Assembly: GCA_964463355.1 (NCBI GenBank)
Contig: CAYXBP010000009.1
Coordinates: 9,108-73,107 of the forward strand
Length of the DNA: 64,000 nt
DNA from: Firm-04 sp964463355
GTDB lineage: Bacteria > Bacillota > Clostridia > Oscillospirales > Ruminococcaceae
Direction: 5' to 3'
Below, piece after piece: positions 51,924-60,850 of the stretch (positions within the stretch are counted from its first letter, which is position 1; each line of letters opens with the position of its first letter). The notes under the pieces were generated by a model. The model was not told the origin of the DNA and did no database searches. It saw nothing but the letters and a program-made list of their open reading frames with translations. A program made the position numbers and the translations under genes.

Positions 51924-53156
51924 TTACAGCTGGGAAATATCGCACAAAAACAAAGAGTTATCATTCCAATATACGATCTTTTCACCATTTGTTATAGTAT
52001 CTATTGTAATATCAAGATCTCCTGCAATTTTATACACGCTATTTGAGTCGTTTTTCAGAACGAACAAGTCTTGCGTGCTAGAACCATTGGAACCTGCTGA
52101 ATTGCTCACTAGTACAAATCCGTTAAAAGATTTCGACAAATTGTCTATTACGTAAACGTCCTCAAGCGCAATATATGTGTTCTCTTCAAGATTATAAATG
52201 TACGTAATGAAATAAGGACTATATTCGCAGAAAGTAATGGCTACGCATGAACCAGCTGCGGTAATCCGCCGCACATGAGGAGGAGAAGGCATAGCATTCA
52301 TATAACTTGTGATTTCTGGCAAATAGTTTTGTTCCACCAAAGTGCCAGACAAATCATATACACTTAGATTAACTTCATTCGTTGCCTTGGTGTGAAACGA
52401 ACGATATATCTTGTCTTCTGCCACGTCAATGTGAGTATGAATTTTATTGAAATCATTCTTATCTGTAAAAAGCTCTGTTTCTTCTCCAGATTCATCAACC
52501 AGAATCATATGATTCGTAAGGATATCTTGAGCCATATCGAACCAATTGACAGCATATTCTGTTTGGCTAATTGGAAATGACCAATAAAAACTATCTTTGC
52601 CGAAATCAATTACCTCTTTTTTTAAAATATCCACTTTGTTATCACGAAAGTCTAAATTGACGAGAATTCTATCTGCCAGTGTTTCGTAGAACATATACAC
52701 ATTGTCGCCACAAACAGCATACCGTCCGCTCGATGAATTCCAGTTTGGCATAATACCAGTCAATTCTACCACTTCACCAGAAGAAATATCACATTTGTAT
52801 ACCTTTAGGTCTGGATCATCGCGATAAAATGTAGTATCTACTGCATACGAAAAATAATCTTTCCAATTGAAAAGAGGTGGGGAGTGCTAATTTGAACAAG
52901 ATCATCAAACTGTTTGGTTGGCACATCCGTGAGATCATCCGGAAGTTCTAATTGAATTTTTTTATATTTTGTATCCGTATCCTGAAACGAACCCGAAATA
53001 TTACTGCTTGAACTTTCATCTGTAGAAGAACTCATTTGAGATTCGAGCTTGCTAGATGATGTTTCAACTCTGGGAAAACAGGAGGTTAGCAAATTGGGAA
53101 AACAAGCGGCAATCAGCAGAACGGTTGCTGTATGCAATGCGTGCGACTCTTTTCAT
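51924..53156 (-). pseudogene. lipoprotein gene of unknown function broken by two probable frameshifts
   Basis: Two frames together encode one lipoprotein. The upstream part has a signal sequence ending in a lipobox (LLTSC) and a Ser-rich linker, and continues to LVQISTPHLF. The downstream part, in another frame, reads FNWKDYFSYAVDTTFYRDD and goes on to the stop at 51924 with a beta-rich, propeller-like sequence. Adding one base in the CCCC run (plus strand GGGG, 52879-52882) joins them as ISTPPPLFNWKDYF. A second slip is likely at the start: SD AAAGGA and ATG 53156 fit well, but joining them to the signal peptide needs one base fewer in the AAAA run (53150-53153 on the plus strand). The alternative is a TTG start at 53137. 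Either decay or assembly error explains this. Function unknown; promoter and terminator remain intact. Confidence 0.75.
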
Positions 53157-53205
53157 AACTATTCTTTCCTTTCGTTATCAATGCCTGGACTGTACGTCTG
53201 ATTAT

Positions 53206-53234
53206 AGTTTACCACATCGATTGATGTTTGTCAA
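53206..53234 (-). promoter_or_regulatory. promoter of the broken lipoprotein gene with inverted repeat
   Basis: Minus strand TTGACA (53234-53229), 17-base spacer, TAAACT (53211-53206). The inverted repeat ACATC-GATT-GATGT (53214-53227) fills the spacer, a classical repressor position. Confidence 0.65.
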
Positions 53235-53402
53235 TACTTTACATTCGTATTTGCGTTATTTTGTATTAATTCGAAAATGGCAAGCACTATATTGGTATCT
53301 TTTTCGTTGCTTTCACGAATTTAGCAAAAACCAGCATACAATTGTGTATAGCACACCTCTACCGTAGGTTTTGTATGGCACCTGCTTTTGTTTAACAATG
53401 AA

Positions 53403-53427
53403 AAAAGACGGCTGGGAACCGTCTTTT
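53403..53427 (-). terminator. terminator after the sigma/anti-sigma genes
   Basis: AAAAGACGG/CCGTCTTTT arms (53403-53411, 53419-53427), seven-base loop, T run on the minus strand, directly after the stop at 53434. Confidence 0.9.
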
Positions 53428-53433
53428 ACAGTG

Positions 53434-53763
53434 CTATTTGTTATCATTATTTCTTATTTCACGAATGATACCGACGAGTGCAACTACCGCAGCCACTGTC
53501 GCGATGGAGGAAACCGATGCGGTCGAGAGAATCCTGCGGCGGCGCAACCGTTTGGAAAGAGCGGTAAACCTGTCACGCAGGGAGTCCTCAACCGTAAGGT
53601 CTGCCTCGTGCAGTTCAATCCGCAAAGAACGGCAATAATTCTGGTATGCCTTGCGGCATTCTGCACATTGTTGCAGATGCAGCCGCGTTTCCCGCTTTGT
53701 GGTGTCGCTAGCGATACCATCGTGATAAACGGGGAAGAGATCTTGGATGATTTCACATTTCAT
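53434..53763 (-). CDS. zinc-finger anti-sigma factor
   Basis: A 109-residue membrane-anchored anti-sigma factor. The N-terminal zinc-binding domain has the HxxxCxxC pattern (LHLQQCAECRKAY, residues about 29-41) and starts MKCEIIQDLFPVYHDG. A single membrane helix follows (about 79-101, TASVSSIATVAAVVALVGII), then a very short external tail. It would hold the ECF sigma factor encoded just upstream until a signal releases it. Its start lies inside the end of the sigma gene (11-base overlap), which implies translational coupling. The tail of only eight or so residues leaves little room for an external sensor, so the signal may act through the membrane or the zinc site. Confidence 0.9.
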   Translation of the reverse strand: MKCEIIQDLFPVYHDGIASDTTKRETRLHLQQCAECRKAYQNYCRSLRIELHEADLTVEDSLRDRFTALSKRLRRRRILSTASVSSIATVAAVVALVGIIREIRNNDNK

Positions 53764-54262
53764 ATGCATTTTTCAACGCCTCCATAACCATTTTCTTCGC
53801 ACGGAAATACAGCACCTTGGCAGAATTTTCCGTGATGTGCATCGCCTTTGCCACTTGGGAAAAAGGTAGCTCGGCATATATTCGCAGAATAATAACCTCG
53901 CGGTATTTTTCGGGCATCTCATTGATGATTCTCCGCACCATTTCGATGTTATCCTTTCGCTGCAATGCCAGCTCGGGATCGTCAGCATCTGGGGTGCAAA
54001 GCAGATCAGCAGCCAGGTCAGAATTGATCGATTGCAAGTTTTGCTTGTGCTTTTTCAGATGCTTGTAGTAGCAATGCTTCGCAATGGATGCAAGCCATGT
54101 AAAAATCTCGCTGTTGCCTTGGTAGCGGTGCATAGAAGTGAATGCCTGATAAAAGGTTTCCTGTGTCAGCTCCTCTGCGAGGTCGTGATGATCGCAAAGA
54201 CGATACAGAAACGCAAAAACGCGCTGGTAGTATTCTTTATATATGACCTCGAATTCTGTCAT
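53753..54262 (-). CDS. ECF RNA polymerase sigma factor
   Basis: A 169-residue extracytoplasmic-function sigma factor with only regions 2 and 4. Region 2: YYQRVFAFLYRLCDHHDLAE, ELTQETFYQAFTSMHRYQG, FTWLASIAKHCYYKHLKK. Region 4: MPEKYREVIILRIYAELPFS with QVAKAMHITENSAKVLYFRA as the -35-reading helix-turn-helix. GGGAGG lies six to seven bases before ATG 54262. It is divergent from the fab operon across a 207-base region holding an ECF-like promoter that points to fabH. Confidence 0.95.
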   Translation of the reverse strand: MTEFEVIYKEYYQRVFAFLYRLCDHHDLAEELTQETFYQAFTSMHRYQGNSEIFTWLASIAKHCYYKHLKKHKQNLQSINSDLAADLLCTPDADDPELALQRKDNIEMVRRIINEMPEKYREVIILRIYAELPFSQVAKAMHITENSAKVLYFRAKKMVMEALKNAYEM

Positions 54263-54372
54263 GCAGACCCTCCCTTGCAACCGTGATATGCTACTATTGT
54301 ACAGAAAACCGCGCTCCAAATTGTGAACAAATTGTAAACTTTACGAAATCTGCAATTTTTTTGTAATCTTCC

Positions 54373-54401
54373 TGTAACCTTTTGGCTGAAAAGGGTACTA
54401 A
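54373..54401 (+). promoter_or_regulatory. candidate ECF-type promoter upstream of the fab operon
   Basis: TGTAAC (54373-54378, extended TGTAACCTTTT) and TACTAA (54396-54401) with a 17-base spacer. The TGTAAC -35 resembles promoters read by ECF sigma factors more than sigma-A. I find no equally good ECF site on the minus strand for the sigma gene itself. Assigning it to the neighbouring sigma is inference. Confidence 0.4.
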
Positions 54402-54469
54402 TCTTACGGAATAACCGAACAAGAGCTGAAGCAATGCCACTTGTTCTGTACAGAAAGGACACGATTTGG

Positions 54470-55426
54470 ATGAACTTTCGTATTTTGGGCACGGGGATGT
54501 ATGTGCCGGAAAAAATCGTGACAAACGATGATCTCACGCAGCTGGTGGAAACCGATGATGCATGGATCACACAGCGCGTTGGCGTTAAGCAGCGGCATAT
54601 TTCGCAAATGCAAACCGCTGCGGATATGGCAACTATTGCTGCAAGACAAGCACTGGAAGCCGCTGATGTTTCCGCTGATGAGCTGGATTTAATCCTTGTA
54701 GCGTCCATCAGCTCAGAAACTGCTTCGCCTTCTACCGCCTGTTTGGTGCAGCGTAACATCGGCGCGACCTGCATGGCATTTGATATTTCCGCAGCCTGTG
54801 CAGGTTTTCTGTTCGCGCTGGAAAATGCCGCCATGTGGTTTACCGCTGGAAAAGTGAAGAAAGCACTTGTTATCGGCGCAGAGCGTATGAGCCGTATGGT
54901 AAACTGGAAAGATCGCTCTACCTGCGTGATCTTCGGTGATGGTGCGGGTGCGGTAGTACTGGGCGAAGGCAATGCTTATGCAGATTCTGTGTTTACTGTG
55001 ACAGGCAATGATGAAGTGATCTGCGTGCCCAATGGTGCAGGTTCCAGCCCCTTCTGGGAAGGTGCCTCTCCGGAGCCATATATCATGATGCAGGGGCAGG
55101 AAACATTCAAGTTTGCTGTGAAATCCATGGTGCGCGATATATGTACGCTGGTGGAACGCAACCATATCACATTAGATGATATTGCTTGTATTGTGCCCCA
55201 TCAGGCGAATTACCGGATCATTGCGCTTGCTGCCCGTAAGTTGAAATTGCCGCTTGACTGCTTTGTTATGAATATTGCGGAGTACGGCAACACTTCATCG
55301 GCAAGCGTAGCAATTGCGCTGAATGAAGCGGTGCGCAGTGGCAGGATCAAGGCAGGGGATAAGGTGATCCTTGCAGCGTTTGGCGGCGGTCTTTCCAGTG
55401 CTGCTATTTTACTCAACTGGGAATAA
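54470..55426 (+). CDS. fabH: beta-ketoacyl-ACP synthase III
   Basis: Starts fatty-acid synthesis by condensing acetyl-CoA (or branched starters) with malonyl-ACP. The 318-residue protein has the catalytic Cys in FDISAACAGFLFAL, His in VPHQANYRI, and Asn in NIAEYGNTSSASVA. The N-terminus NFRILGTGMYVPEKIVTNDD is typical. AAAGGA lies ten bases before ATG 54470; the open frame further upstream crosses the promoter region. It leads the nine-gene fab/acc operon. Confidence 0.97.
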   Translation: MNFRILGTGMYVPEKIVTNDDLTQLVETDDAWITQRVGVKQRHISQMQTAADMATIAARQALEAADVSADELDLILVASISSETASPSTACLVQRNIGATCMAFDISAACAGFLFALENAAMWFTAGKVKKALVIGAERMSRMVNWKDRSTCVIFGDGAGAVVLGEGNAYADSVFTVTGNDEVICVPNGAGSSPFWEGASPEPYIMMQGQETFKFAVKSMVRDICTLVERNHITLDDIACIVPHQANYRIIALAARKLKLPLDCFVMNIAEYGNTSSASVAIALNEAVRSGRIKAGDKVILAAFGGGLSSAAILLNWE

Positions 55427-55442
55427 CCGAAGACTTCTTCGG
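55427..55442 (+). promoter_or_regulatory. short hairpin between fabH and acpP
   Basis: CCGAAG-ACTT-CTTCGG (55427-55442), immediately after the fabH stop and without a T run. It could protect or partly end the upstream message, so that acpP is made in excess; this is inference. Confidence 0.5.
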
Positions 55443-55482
55443 ATATCCATACAATTATTATTTATATAAAGGAGTTTTTATT

Positions 55483-55707
55483 ATGGTACAGGAAAAGTTG
55501 ATTGCACTCATCGCGGAGAATGTGGACTGCGACGCAGCAGAGCTGAACGAGAATACTGAGTTTGCAACCCTCGGTATTGATTCTTTGGATATCGCAGAGC
55601 TGCTGATGACCGTTGAGGATGAGTTCGGCGTGACCGTTGAGATGGATCCCGCGCTCAAGACAGTCGGTGACCTTGTGGCAAAGATCGAAGAAGGTCAGAA
55701 CGCCTGA
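55483..55707 (+). CDS. acpP: acyl carrier protein
   Basis: A 74-residue acidic four-helix protein that carries growing acyl chains. The phosphopantetheine Ser is in GIDSLDIAELLM (about residue 35). AAAGGAG lies seven bases before the ATG. It sits between fabH and fabK, as in many clostridial fab operons. Confidence 0.98.
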   Translation: MVQEKLIALIAENVDCDAAELNENTEFATLGIDSLDIAELLMTVEDEFGVTVEMDPALKTVGDLVAKIEEGQNA

Positions 55708-55733
55708 GCGATTGCAGGAAAGGAACGCATTGT

Positions 55734-56684
55734 ATGTTAAGCTCTCCCATTTGTGAACGCATCGGGATTCAATACCCCGTCTTTCAGGGTGGTATGGCGT
55801 GGATCTCTGATGCCCGACTAGCCGCCGCCGTTTCTGAGGCAGGCGGTCTGGGCATTATTTCTGGTATGCGTGAAAGCGCAGAAGCACTTCGCGAGCAGAT
55901 CCGTCTGGCGCGCAGTTTGACCGATAAGCCCTTTGGCGTGAATGTTATGCTCATGCATCCTCTGGCAGATGCAGTTGCTGCTGTGGTTGCAGAGGAACGC
56001 GTTGCGGTGGTTACCACGGGTGCTGGCAGCCCTGCAAAGTATATGTCTATGTGGAATGCAGCAGGGATTACTGTGATCCCCGTAGTGGCATCGGTTGCAA
56101 TGGCAACTCTTGCAGAGCGCGCAGGCGCGGCAGCGGTGATTGCCGAGGGGCAGGAATCAGGCGGTCACATCGGAGAGTTGACTACAATGGCGTTGGTTCC
56201 GCAGGTTGCAAGCGCAGTTTCTATTCCCGTAATCGCTGCTGGCGGTATCGCGGACGGCAGAGGAATGGCGGCAGCCTTTATGCTGGGTGCAGTTGGCATC
56301 CAGATGGGCACGCGCTTTTTGCTTGCAGAGGAGTGCAGTGTGCATCCTGCGTACAAAGCAGCCGTACTCAAAGCAAGCGATGTTTCAACGATTACTACTG
56401 GCAGGCGTTTTGGTGGCAATACCTGCCGTTGCATCAAGAATACGTTCTCTCGCAGCTTTTTGCAGAAAGAATATGCCCCCGATGCTACCGCAGAATCCAT
56501 TGCGGAATTGGGTACAGGCGCGCTGCGCCTTGCCGCTGTGGAGGGCGATGCGAAAAACGGCTGTTTGCTTGCAGGGCAAATCAGCGGTATGCTGAAAAAG
56601 GAAGAGTCAGCTGCGGAGATTGTACGATCTGTTTGCGAGGAAGCTCAGCAGCTTCTGAAAGGAGCAGGGCAATGGGTAAAATAG
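55734..56684 (+). CDS. fabK: enoyl-ACP reductase II (FabK, FMN-dependent)
   Basis: Reduces trans-2-enoyl-ACP in the last step of each elongation cycle. This FMN TIM-barrel enzyme (316 residues) replaces FabI, so the organism should resist FabI inhibitors such as triclosan if no FabI is present. Motifs: YPVFQGGMAWISDARLAAAV, GGLGIISG, KPFGVNVML, EGQESGGHIGE, PVIAAGGIADGRGMAAAF and GVQMGTRFL-like GIQMGTRFL. SD GAAAGGAA precedes the ATG. Its last 13 bases overlap fabD. Confidence 0.97.
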   Translation: MLSSPICERIGIQYPVFQGGMAWISDARLAAAVSEAGGLGIISGMRESAEALREQIRLARSLTDKPFGVNVMLMHPLADAVAAVVAEERVAVVTTGAGSPAKYMSMWNAAGITVIPVVASVAMATLAERAGAAAVIAEGQESGGHIGELTTMALVPQVASAVSIPVIAAGGIADGRGMAAAFMLGAVGIQMGTRFLLAEECSVHPAYKAAVLKASDVSTITTGRRFGGNTCRCIKNTFSRSFLQKEYAPDATAESIAELGTGALRLAAVEGDAKNGCLLAGQISGMLKKEESAAEIVRSVCEEAQQLLKGAGQWVK

Positions 56685-57595
56685 CATTTGTTTTTTCAGG
56701 GCAAGGGGCGCAGCACAGTGGCATGGGCAGAGCGTTTTATGAGCATTTCGATAGCGTGCGTGCATTGTTTGATGCAGCGGAGGGTCAACGTGCGGGTACA
56801 TTGCAGCAGTGTTTTGATTCTGATGCGGATACCCTGAAGCAAACCCAGAATACGCAGCCTTGCTTGTATCTAACGGATATTGCAGCAGCTATGGCACTGA
56901 AAGAATCAGGCGTTGTGCCTGATGGGCTGGCAGGGTTTTCGCTGGGCGAGATTCCCGCGTTGGCGTTTGGCGGCGCGTATACACCCGAAGATGGCTTCGC
57001 AATTGCCTGTAAGCGCGGTCACGCTATGGCGAAAGCGGCGGCAGCGCAGCCAGCTTCTATGGTTGCTGTGTTGAAACTGGAAAAATCTGCGGTGGAGGCA
57101 CTGTGTGCGAAGCACGAGGGCGTGTATGCTGTCAATGATAACGCCCCTGGGCAGGTTGTCTGTGCAGGTCTTGTCGATGCGCTTCCTGCGTTTACTGCGG
57201 ATGTGAAAGCGGCGGGTGGCAGAGCATTGTCCCTTGCCGTGGGCGGCGGCTTTCATTCTCCCATGATGGCGAGTGCAGCCGAAGAATTTGGTGCGGCTAT
57301 TGCCAATGTGCAGATAGATGTGCCGAAGCTTCCTGTCATCAGCAATACCTATGCAAAACCGTATGATGATGCAGTCAAAGCAACCATGCAGGCACAGATT
57401 CACAATCCCGTGCGGTGGGTGGAGACGATTCGCTTGTTGTATGCGGAGGGCTATGATACCTTTATAGAGTGCGGTGTTGGCAATACGCTGGTGAAGCTGA
57501 TTACGAAAATCGTGCCTGAAGCAAGGGCATATGCCGTGGAGGATATGGCTTCCTTGCAGGCAGCGGTTGCAGCCGTAAAGGAGGCGCAGGTATGA
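56672..57595 (+). CDS. fabD: malonyl-CoA:ACP transacylase
   Basis: Moves malonyl groups from CoA to ACP. The 307 residues include FSGQGAQHSGMG at the N-terminus, the nucleophile motif GFSLGE (the canonical form is GHSLGE), the catalytic His in GGGFHSPMM, and the C-terminal ECGVGNTLVKL. ATG 56672 follows AAAGGAG by nine bases within the fabK end; much longer upstream reading in this frame is antisense to nothing and simply runs through fabK, so it is not used. Confidence 0.95.
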   Translation: MGKIAFVFSGQGAQHSGMGRAFYEHFDSVRALFDAAEGQRAGTLQQCFDSDADTLKQTQNTQPCLYLTDIAAAMALKESGVVPDGLAGFSLGEIPALAFGGAYTPEDGFAIACKRGHAMAKAAAAQPASMVAVLKLEKSAVEALCAKHEGVYAVNDNAPGQVVCAGLVDALPAFTADVKAAGGRALSLAVGGGFHSPMMASAAEEFGAAIANVQIDVPKLPVISNTYAKPYDDAVKATMQAQIHNPVRWVETIRLLYAEGYDTFIECGVGNTLVKLITKIVPEARAYAVEDMASLQAAVAAVKEAQV

Positions 57596-58329
57596 CACTC
57601 ACTGGAAAAACGGCGATCGTCACGGGTGGTTCTCGCGGTATTGGCAGAGCAGTTTGCCTTGCTTTGGCGGAAATGGGTGCCAATATCGCGCTGATTTACG
57701 CAGGCAATGCCCAAAAAGCAGAAGAAACCTTGCAGTTGCTTTCCGTGTACCCAGTGCAAGCCAAGGCGTATTGCTGCAATGTTGCCGATTTTGATGCAAC
57801 AAAGGCGACTGTCGGTGAGATACACAAAACATTTGGCAGCATTGATATCTGTGTAAACAATGCCGGCATCACCAAAGATAAACTGATGCTTTCCATGAAG
57901 CCCGAGGAGTTTGCTGCGGTCGTTGATATCAACTTGACAGGTGCGTTCAATATTTTGAAGCAGGTCTACCCTGTGATGGCAAAGCAGCGCAGTGGTAAGA
58001 TTATCAATATCAGCTCTGTGGCTGGGCTGATGGGCAATGCTGGACAGGTCAATTATGCGGCTTCCAAGGCAGGGCTTATCGGCATGACCAAGAGTATCGC
58101 CAAAGAACTTGCTCCCCGTGGCATTTGTTGTAATGCCATCGCTCCTGGGTTTATCGCTACAGATATGACCGAGGCGTTTCAGAATCAGCCTGAGGTGATG
58201 CGTGCGATTCCCCTGAAGCGGATGGGCAAGCCCGAAGAAGTTGCTGCACTGGTGGCGTTCCTGGCATCTCCCATGGCAGATTATATCACAGGCGAAGTCA
58301 TCCGCATTGACGGCGGCATGGCAATGTAA
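57592..58329 (+). CDS. fabG: 3-oxoacyl-ACP reductase
   Basis: NADPH-dependent short-chain dehydrogenase of 245 residues, reducing the keto group in each elongation round. Motifs: VTGGSRGIGRAVC (nucleotide binding), NNAGITKD, and the catalytic Ser-Tyr-Lys in NISSVAGLMGNAGQ and VNYAASKAGL. Overlaps fabD by four bases (ATGA). Confidence 0.97.
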   Translation: MTLTGKTAIVTGGSRGIGRAVCLALAEMGANIALIYAGNAQKAEETLQLLSVYPVQAKAYCCNVADFDATKATVGEIHKTFGSIDICVNNAGITKDKLMLSMKPEEFAAVVDINLTGAFNILKQVYPVMAKQRSGKIINISSVAGLMGNAGQVNYAASKAGLIGMTKSIAKELAPRGICCNAIAPGFIATDMTEAFQNQPEVMRAIPLKRMGKPEEVAALVAFLASPMADYITGEVIRIDGGMAM

Positions 58330-58352
58330 TACAGAAAGGAAATCACATCGAG

Positions 58353-59585
58353 ATGAAACGAGTAGTAGTTACGGGCATTGGTGCGGTAACCCCCATCGGC
58401 AATGATGTTCCCACGTTCTGGGTGTCCCTTCTGGAGGGCAAAAACGGCATTGCGCCCATCAAAGCATTTGACGCAACACCGTATAATTGGCAGCTTGCCG
58501 CTGAGGTAAAAGATTTCGATGCAGCGGCTGTACTGGATAAGATCACCGCACGCAAGACGGATCCCTTTGTGCAGTTTGCCCTTGCCGCGACTCAGGAAGC
58601 GATGAACGACAGCGGCATCGCAGGTACGTTGGCTCCCGAAGAACTCGGTGTGTATTATGGTTCTGGCATTGGCGGATTCCAGACCCTTTGTACGCAGCAT
58701 ATATCCCTGTTGGAAAACGGCCCTCGTAAGGTTGCACCGCAGTTTATCAGCAAAATGATCTACAACATCGCAGCAGGTAATATTGCAATCCGTTTTCAGG
58801 CAAAGGGTGCTAATATGGCGATTTCAACTGCATGCGCAACGGGTACTACCGCCATTGGCGAGGCATACCGTGCTATTGCCATGGGCGCACAGACCGCTAT
58901 TATTTGCGGCGGTTCCGAGGCAGCCATTTCGCCACTTGCTTTGGTAGGTTTCGGCAATGCCATGGCACTGAGCAGCGCAAAAGATACAGATGCTGCATCG
59001 CTGCCTTTTGATGCACGCAGAGGTGGCTTTGTTATGGGTGAAGGTGCGGGTACGCTGATCCTGGAAGAGTACGAACACGCCGTTGCACGTGGTGCAAAGA
59101 TTTATGCAGAGGTATGTGGTTACGGCGCAACCTGTGATGCGCACCATGTCACAGCACCTGACCCTGAAGCAACACAGGTTGCAAGGGCAATTACACTGGC
59201 TTGTAAAGATATGGCTGATATTGACCCCTCGCAGATTTATGTCAATGCGCATGGTACTGGTACTGCGCTTAACGATAAGACAGAAACTACCGCGCTGAAA
59301 AAGGCGTTTGCCGAGGATGCCAAGAAGCTGCATATCAGCTCTACAAAGTCTATGACTGGTCATATGCTTGGCGCAGCTGGTGCGGTAGAGGCAATTGCTG
59401 CAATTCTTGCACTGCAAAATAATGTGATTCCGCCAACCATCAACTTGAAAGAAGCCGACCCCGAACTGGATCTGAACTATACGCCCAATACGCCCGTTCA
59501 AACGCCTGTTGCACTTGCGGTTTCTACATCGCTGGGATTTGGTGGTCATAACGCCTGTGTTGCATTTAGGAAGGTGTTGGCATGA
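58353..59585 (+). CDS. fabF: beta-ketoacyl-ACP synthase II
   Basis: Condensing enzyme for chain elongation, 410 residues. The Cys-His-His triad is in STACATGTTAIGEA, NAHGTGTALNDKTE and STKSMTGHMLGAAGA. VVVTGIGAVTPIGNDV marks the start. GAAAGGA lies about 12 bases before the ATG. The stop overlaps fabZ by four bases; in many clostridia accB would lie between fabF and fabZ, but it is absent here. Confidence 0.97.
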   Translation: MKRVVVTGIGAVTPIGNDVPTFWVSLLEGKNGIAPIKAFDATPYNWQLAAEVKDFDAAAVLDKITARKTDPFVQFALAATQEAMNDSGIAGTLAPEELGVYYGSGIGGFQTLCTQHISLLENGPRKVAPQFISKMIYNIAAGNIAIRFQAKGANMAISTACATGTTAIGEAYRAIAMGAQTAIICGGSEAAISPLALVGFGNAMALSSAKDTDAASLPFDARRGGFVMGEGAGTLILEEYEHAVARGAKIYAEVCGYGATCDAHHVTAPDPEATQVARAITLACKDMADIDPSQIYVNAHGTGTALNDKTETTALKKAFAEDAKKLHISSTKSMTGHMLGAAGAVEAIAAILALQNNVIPPTINLKEADPELDLNYTPNTPVQTPVALAVSTSLGFGGHNACVAFRKVLA

Positions 59586-60007
59586 ATCGCGAAGAACTGA
59601 TGAATATTTTGCCCCATCGCGATGAAATGCTTCTGCTAGATGAGGCGGAGGTCATTGATGGCGTGGCACACGGCAAGCTCGCCATAACAGGGGATGAGTG
59701 GTTCCTAAAAGGGCATTTTCCCGATGAGCCAATTGTTCCTGGCGTGATACAGTGTGAGATTCTAGCGCAATCTACCTGTGTATTGTTGCAGGATGCCATC
59801 GCGGATGCGCCCAACGGTGTGCGCACGCTGTATACAGGGCTGAACAATGTAAAGTTTCGCAATCCTGTGCGTCCTGGCGATGTGTTTCGCACTGAGTGCG
59901 TGATTGAACGGCAGAAAGGGCCTTTTTATTTTGCAAGTGGCAGGGGTTATGTCGGCGATACCCTTTGCATCAGCGCAGAGTTTTCCTTCGCCGTGCAGAA
60001 ACTGTAA
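59582..60007 (+). CDS. fabZ: 3-hydroxyacyl-ACP dehydratase
   Basis: Hot-dog fold dehydratase of 141 residues. The N-terminal ILPHRDEMLLLDE and the catalytic block LKGHFPDEPIVPGVIQCEIL (His and Glu) are clear. Starts inside the end of fabF. The next gene, accD, begins nine bases after its stop, where accC would often stand. Confidence 0.97.
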   Translation: MNREELMNILPHRDEMLLLDEAEVIDGVAHGKLAITGDEWFLKGHFPDEPIVPGVIQCEILAQSTCVLLQDAIADAPNGVRTLYTGLNNVKFRNPVRPGDVFRTECVIERQKGPFYFASGRGYVGDTLCISAEFSFAVQKL

Positions 60008-60016
60008 GGAGTAGCT

Positions 60017-60850
60017 ATGGATAATTTGATCCGTAAGGTCAAGGAAGCGTTCCGCTTTGAACCGCGTGATGAACGTTATACCTGCAAAAACTGTGGCAAA
60101 GACCATTCTCGCAAGACTTTGATGAAGCTGTATATGGTCTGCCCGGATTGTGGTGCATACTATCGCGTTACCCCAAAAGACCGCCTCAGCATGGTGTGCG
60201 ATGATGGAACATTTAAAGAGATGTTTTCCAATATCGAAAGTGAAAACTTTTTGGATTTCCCAAAATACGATGACAAGCTCCGTCAGGCAAAGGAACAGAC
60301 TGGTGAAAAGGAAGCGGTGATTTGTGGCAAAGCAAAGATCGGTTCTGTACCTGCGTGTATCTTTGTGATGGATTCGCGCTTTATTATGGCAAGTATGGGT
60401 TCGGCAGTGGGTGAGAAGATCACCCGATTGTTTGAGTATGCCACCAAACAGAAGCTGCCTGTCATCGGTTTTTGCTGTTCTGGCGGCGCAAGAATGCAGG
60501 AGAGTATCCTTTCTCTTATGCAGATGGCGAAGGTCAGTGGCGCAGTGCAGCGGCATGGGCAGGCAGGAAATCTGTATATTCCCGTGCTGACGGATCCTAC
60601 CACAGGCGGCGTAACGGCAAGCTTTGCTATGCAGGGGGATATTATCCTTGCGGAGCCGAAAGCATTGATCGGTTTTGCAGGCAAGCGCGTGATTCAGCAG
60701 ACGGCAAAAACGGCATTTCCAGAGAACTTTCAGACGGCAGAGTTTATGCTGGAGCATGGTTTTATTGATGCCATCGTGCCCCGTGCAGATTTGAAAGAAA
60801 CGCTTGCACTGCTTTGTTCGCAGCATCGAAGGGTGGGAAAAACGGCATGA
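60017..60850 (+). CDS. accD: acetyl-CoA carboxylase carboxyltransferase, beta subunit
   Basis: Half of the carboxyltransferase that makes malonyl-CoA. The 277 residues begin with a four-Cys zinc ribbon (CKNCGKDH and CPDCGAY) followed by the crotonase-type fold with GFCCSGGARMQES and DPTTGGVTASFAMQGD. Overlaps accA by four bases. The partner biotin carboxylase and biotin carrier genes are not in the operon. Confidence 0.97.
   Translation: MDNLIRKVKEAFRFEPRDERYTCKNCGKDHSRKTLMKLYMVCPDCGAYYRVTPKDRLSMVCDDGTFKEMFSNIESENFLDFPKYDDKLRQAKEQTGEKEAVICGKAKIGSVPACIFVMDSRFIMASMGSAVGEKITRLFEYATKQKLPVIGFCCSGGARMQESILSLMQMAKVSGAVQRHGQAGNLYIPVLTDPTTGGVTASFAMQGDIILAEPKALIGFAGKRVIQQTAKTAFPENFQTAEFMLEHGFIDAIVPRADLKETLALLCSQHRRVGKTA

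Noticed and set aside
56051..56671. Extension of the fabD frame far upstream across fabK
   Set aside because: fabK is intact in another frame; the extension reads as low-complexity Cys/Arg-rich sequence, and a good SD supports ATG 56672.
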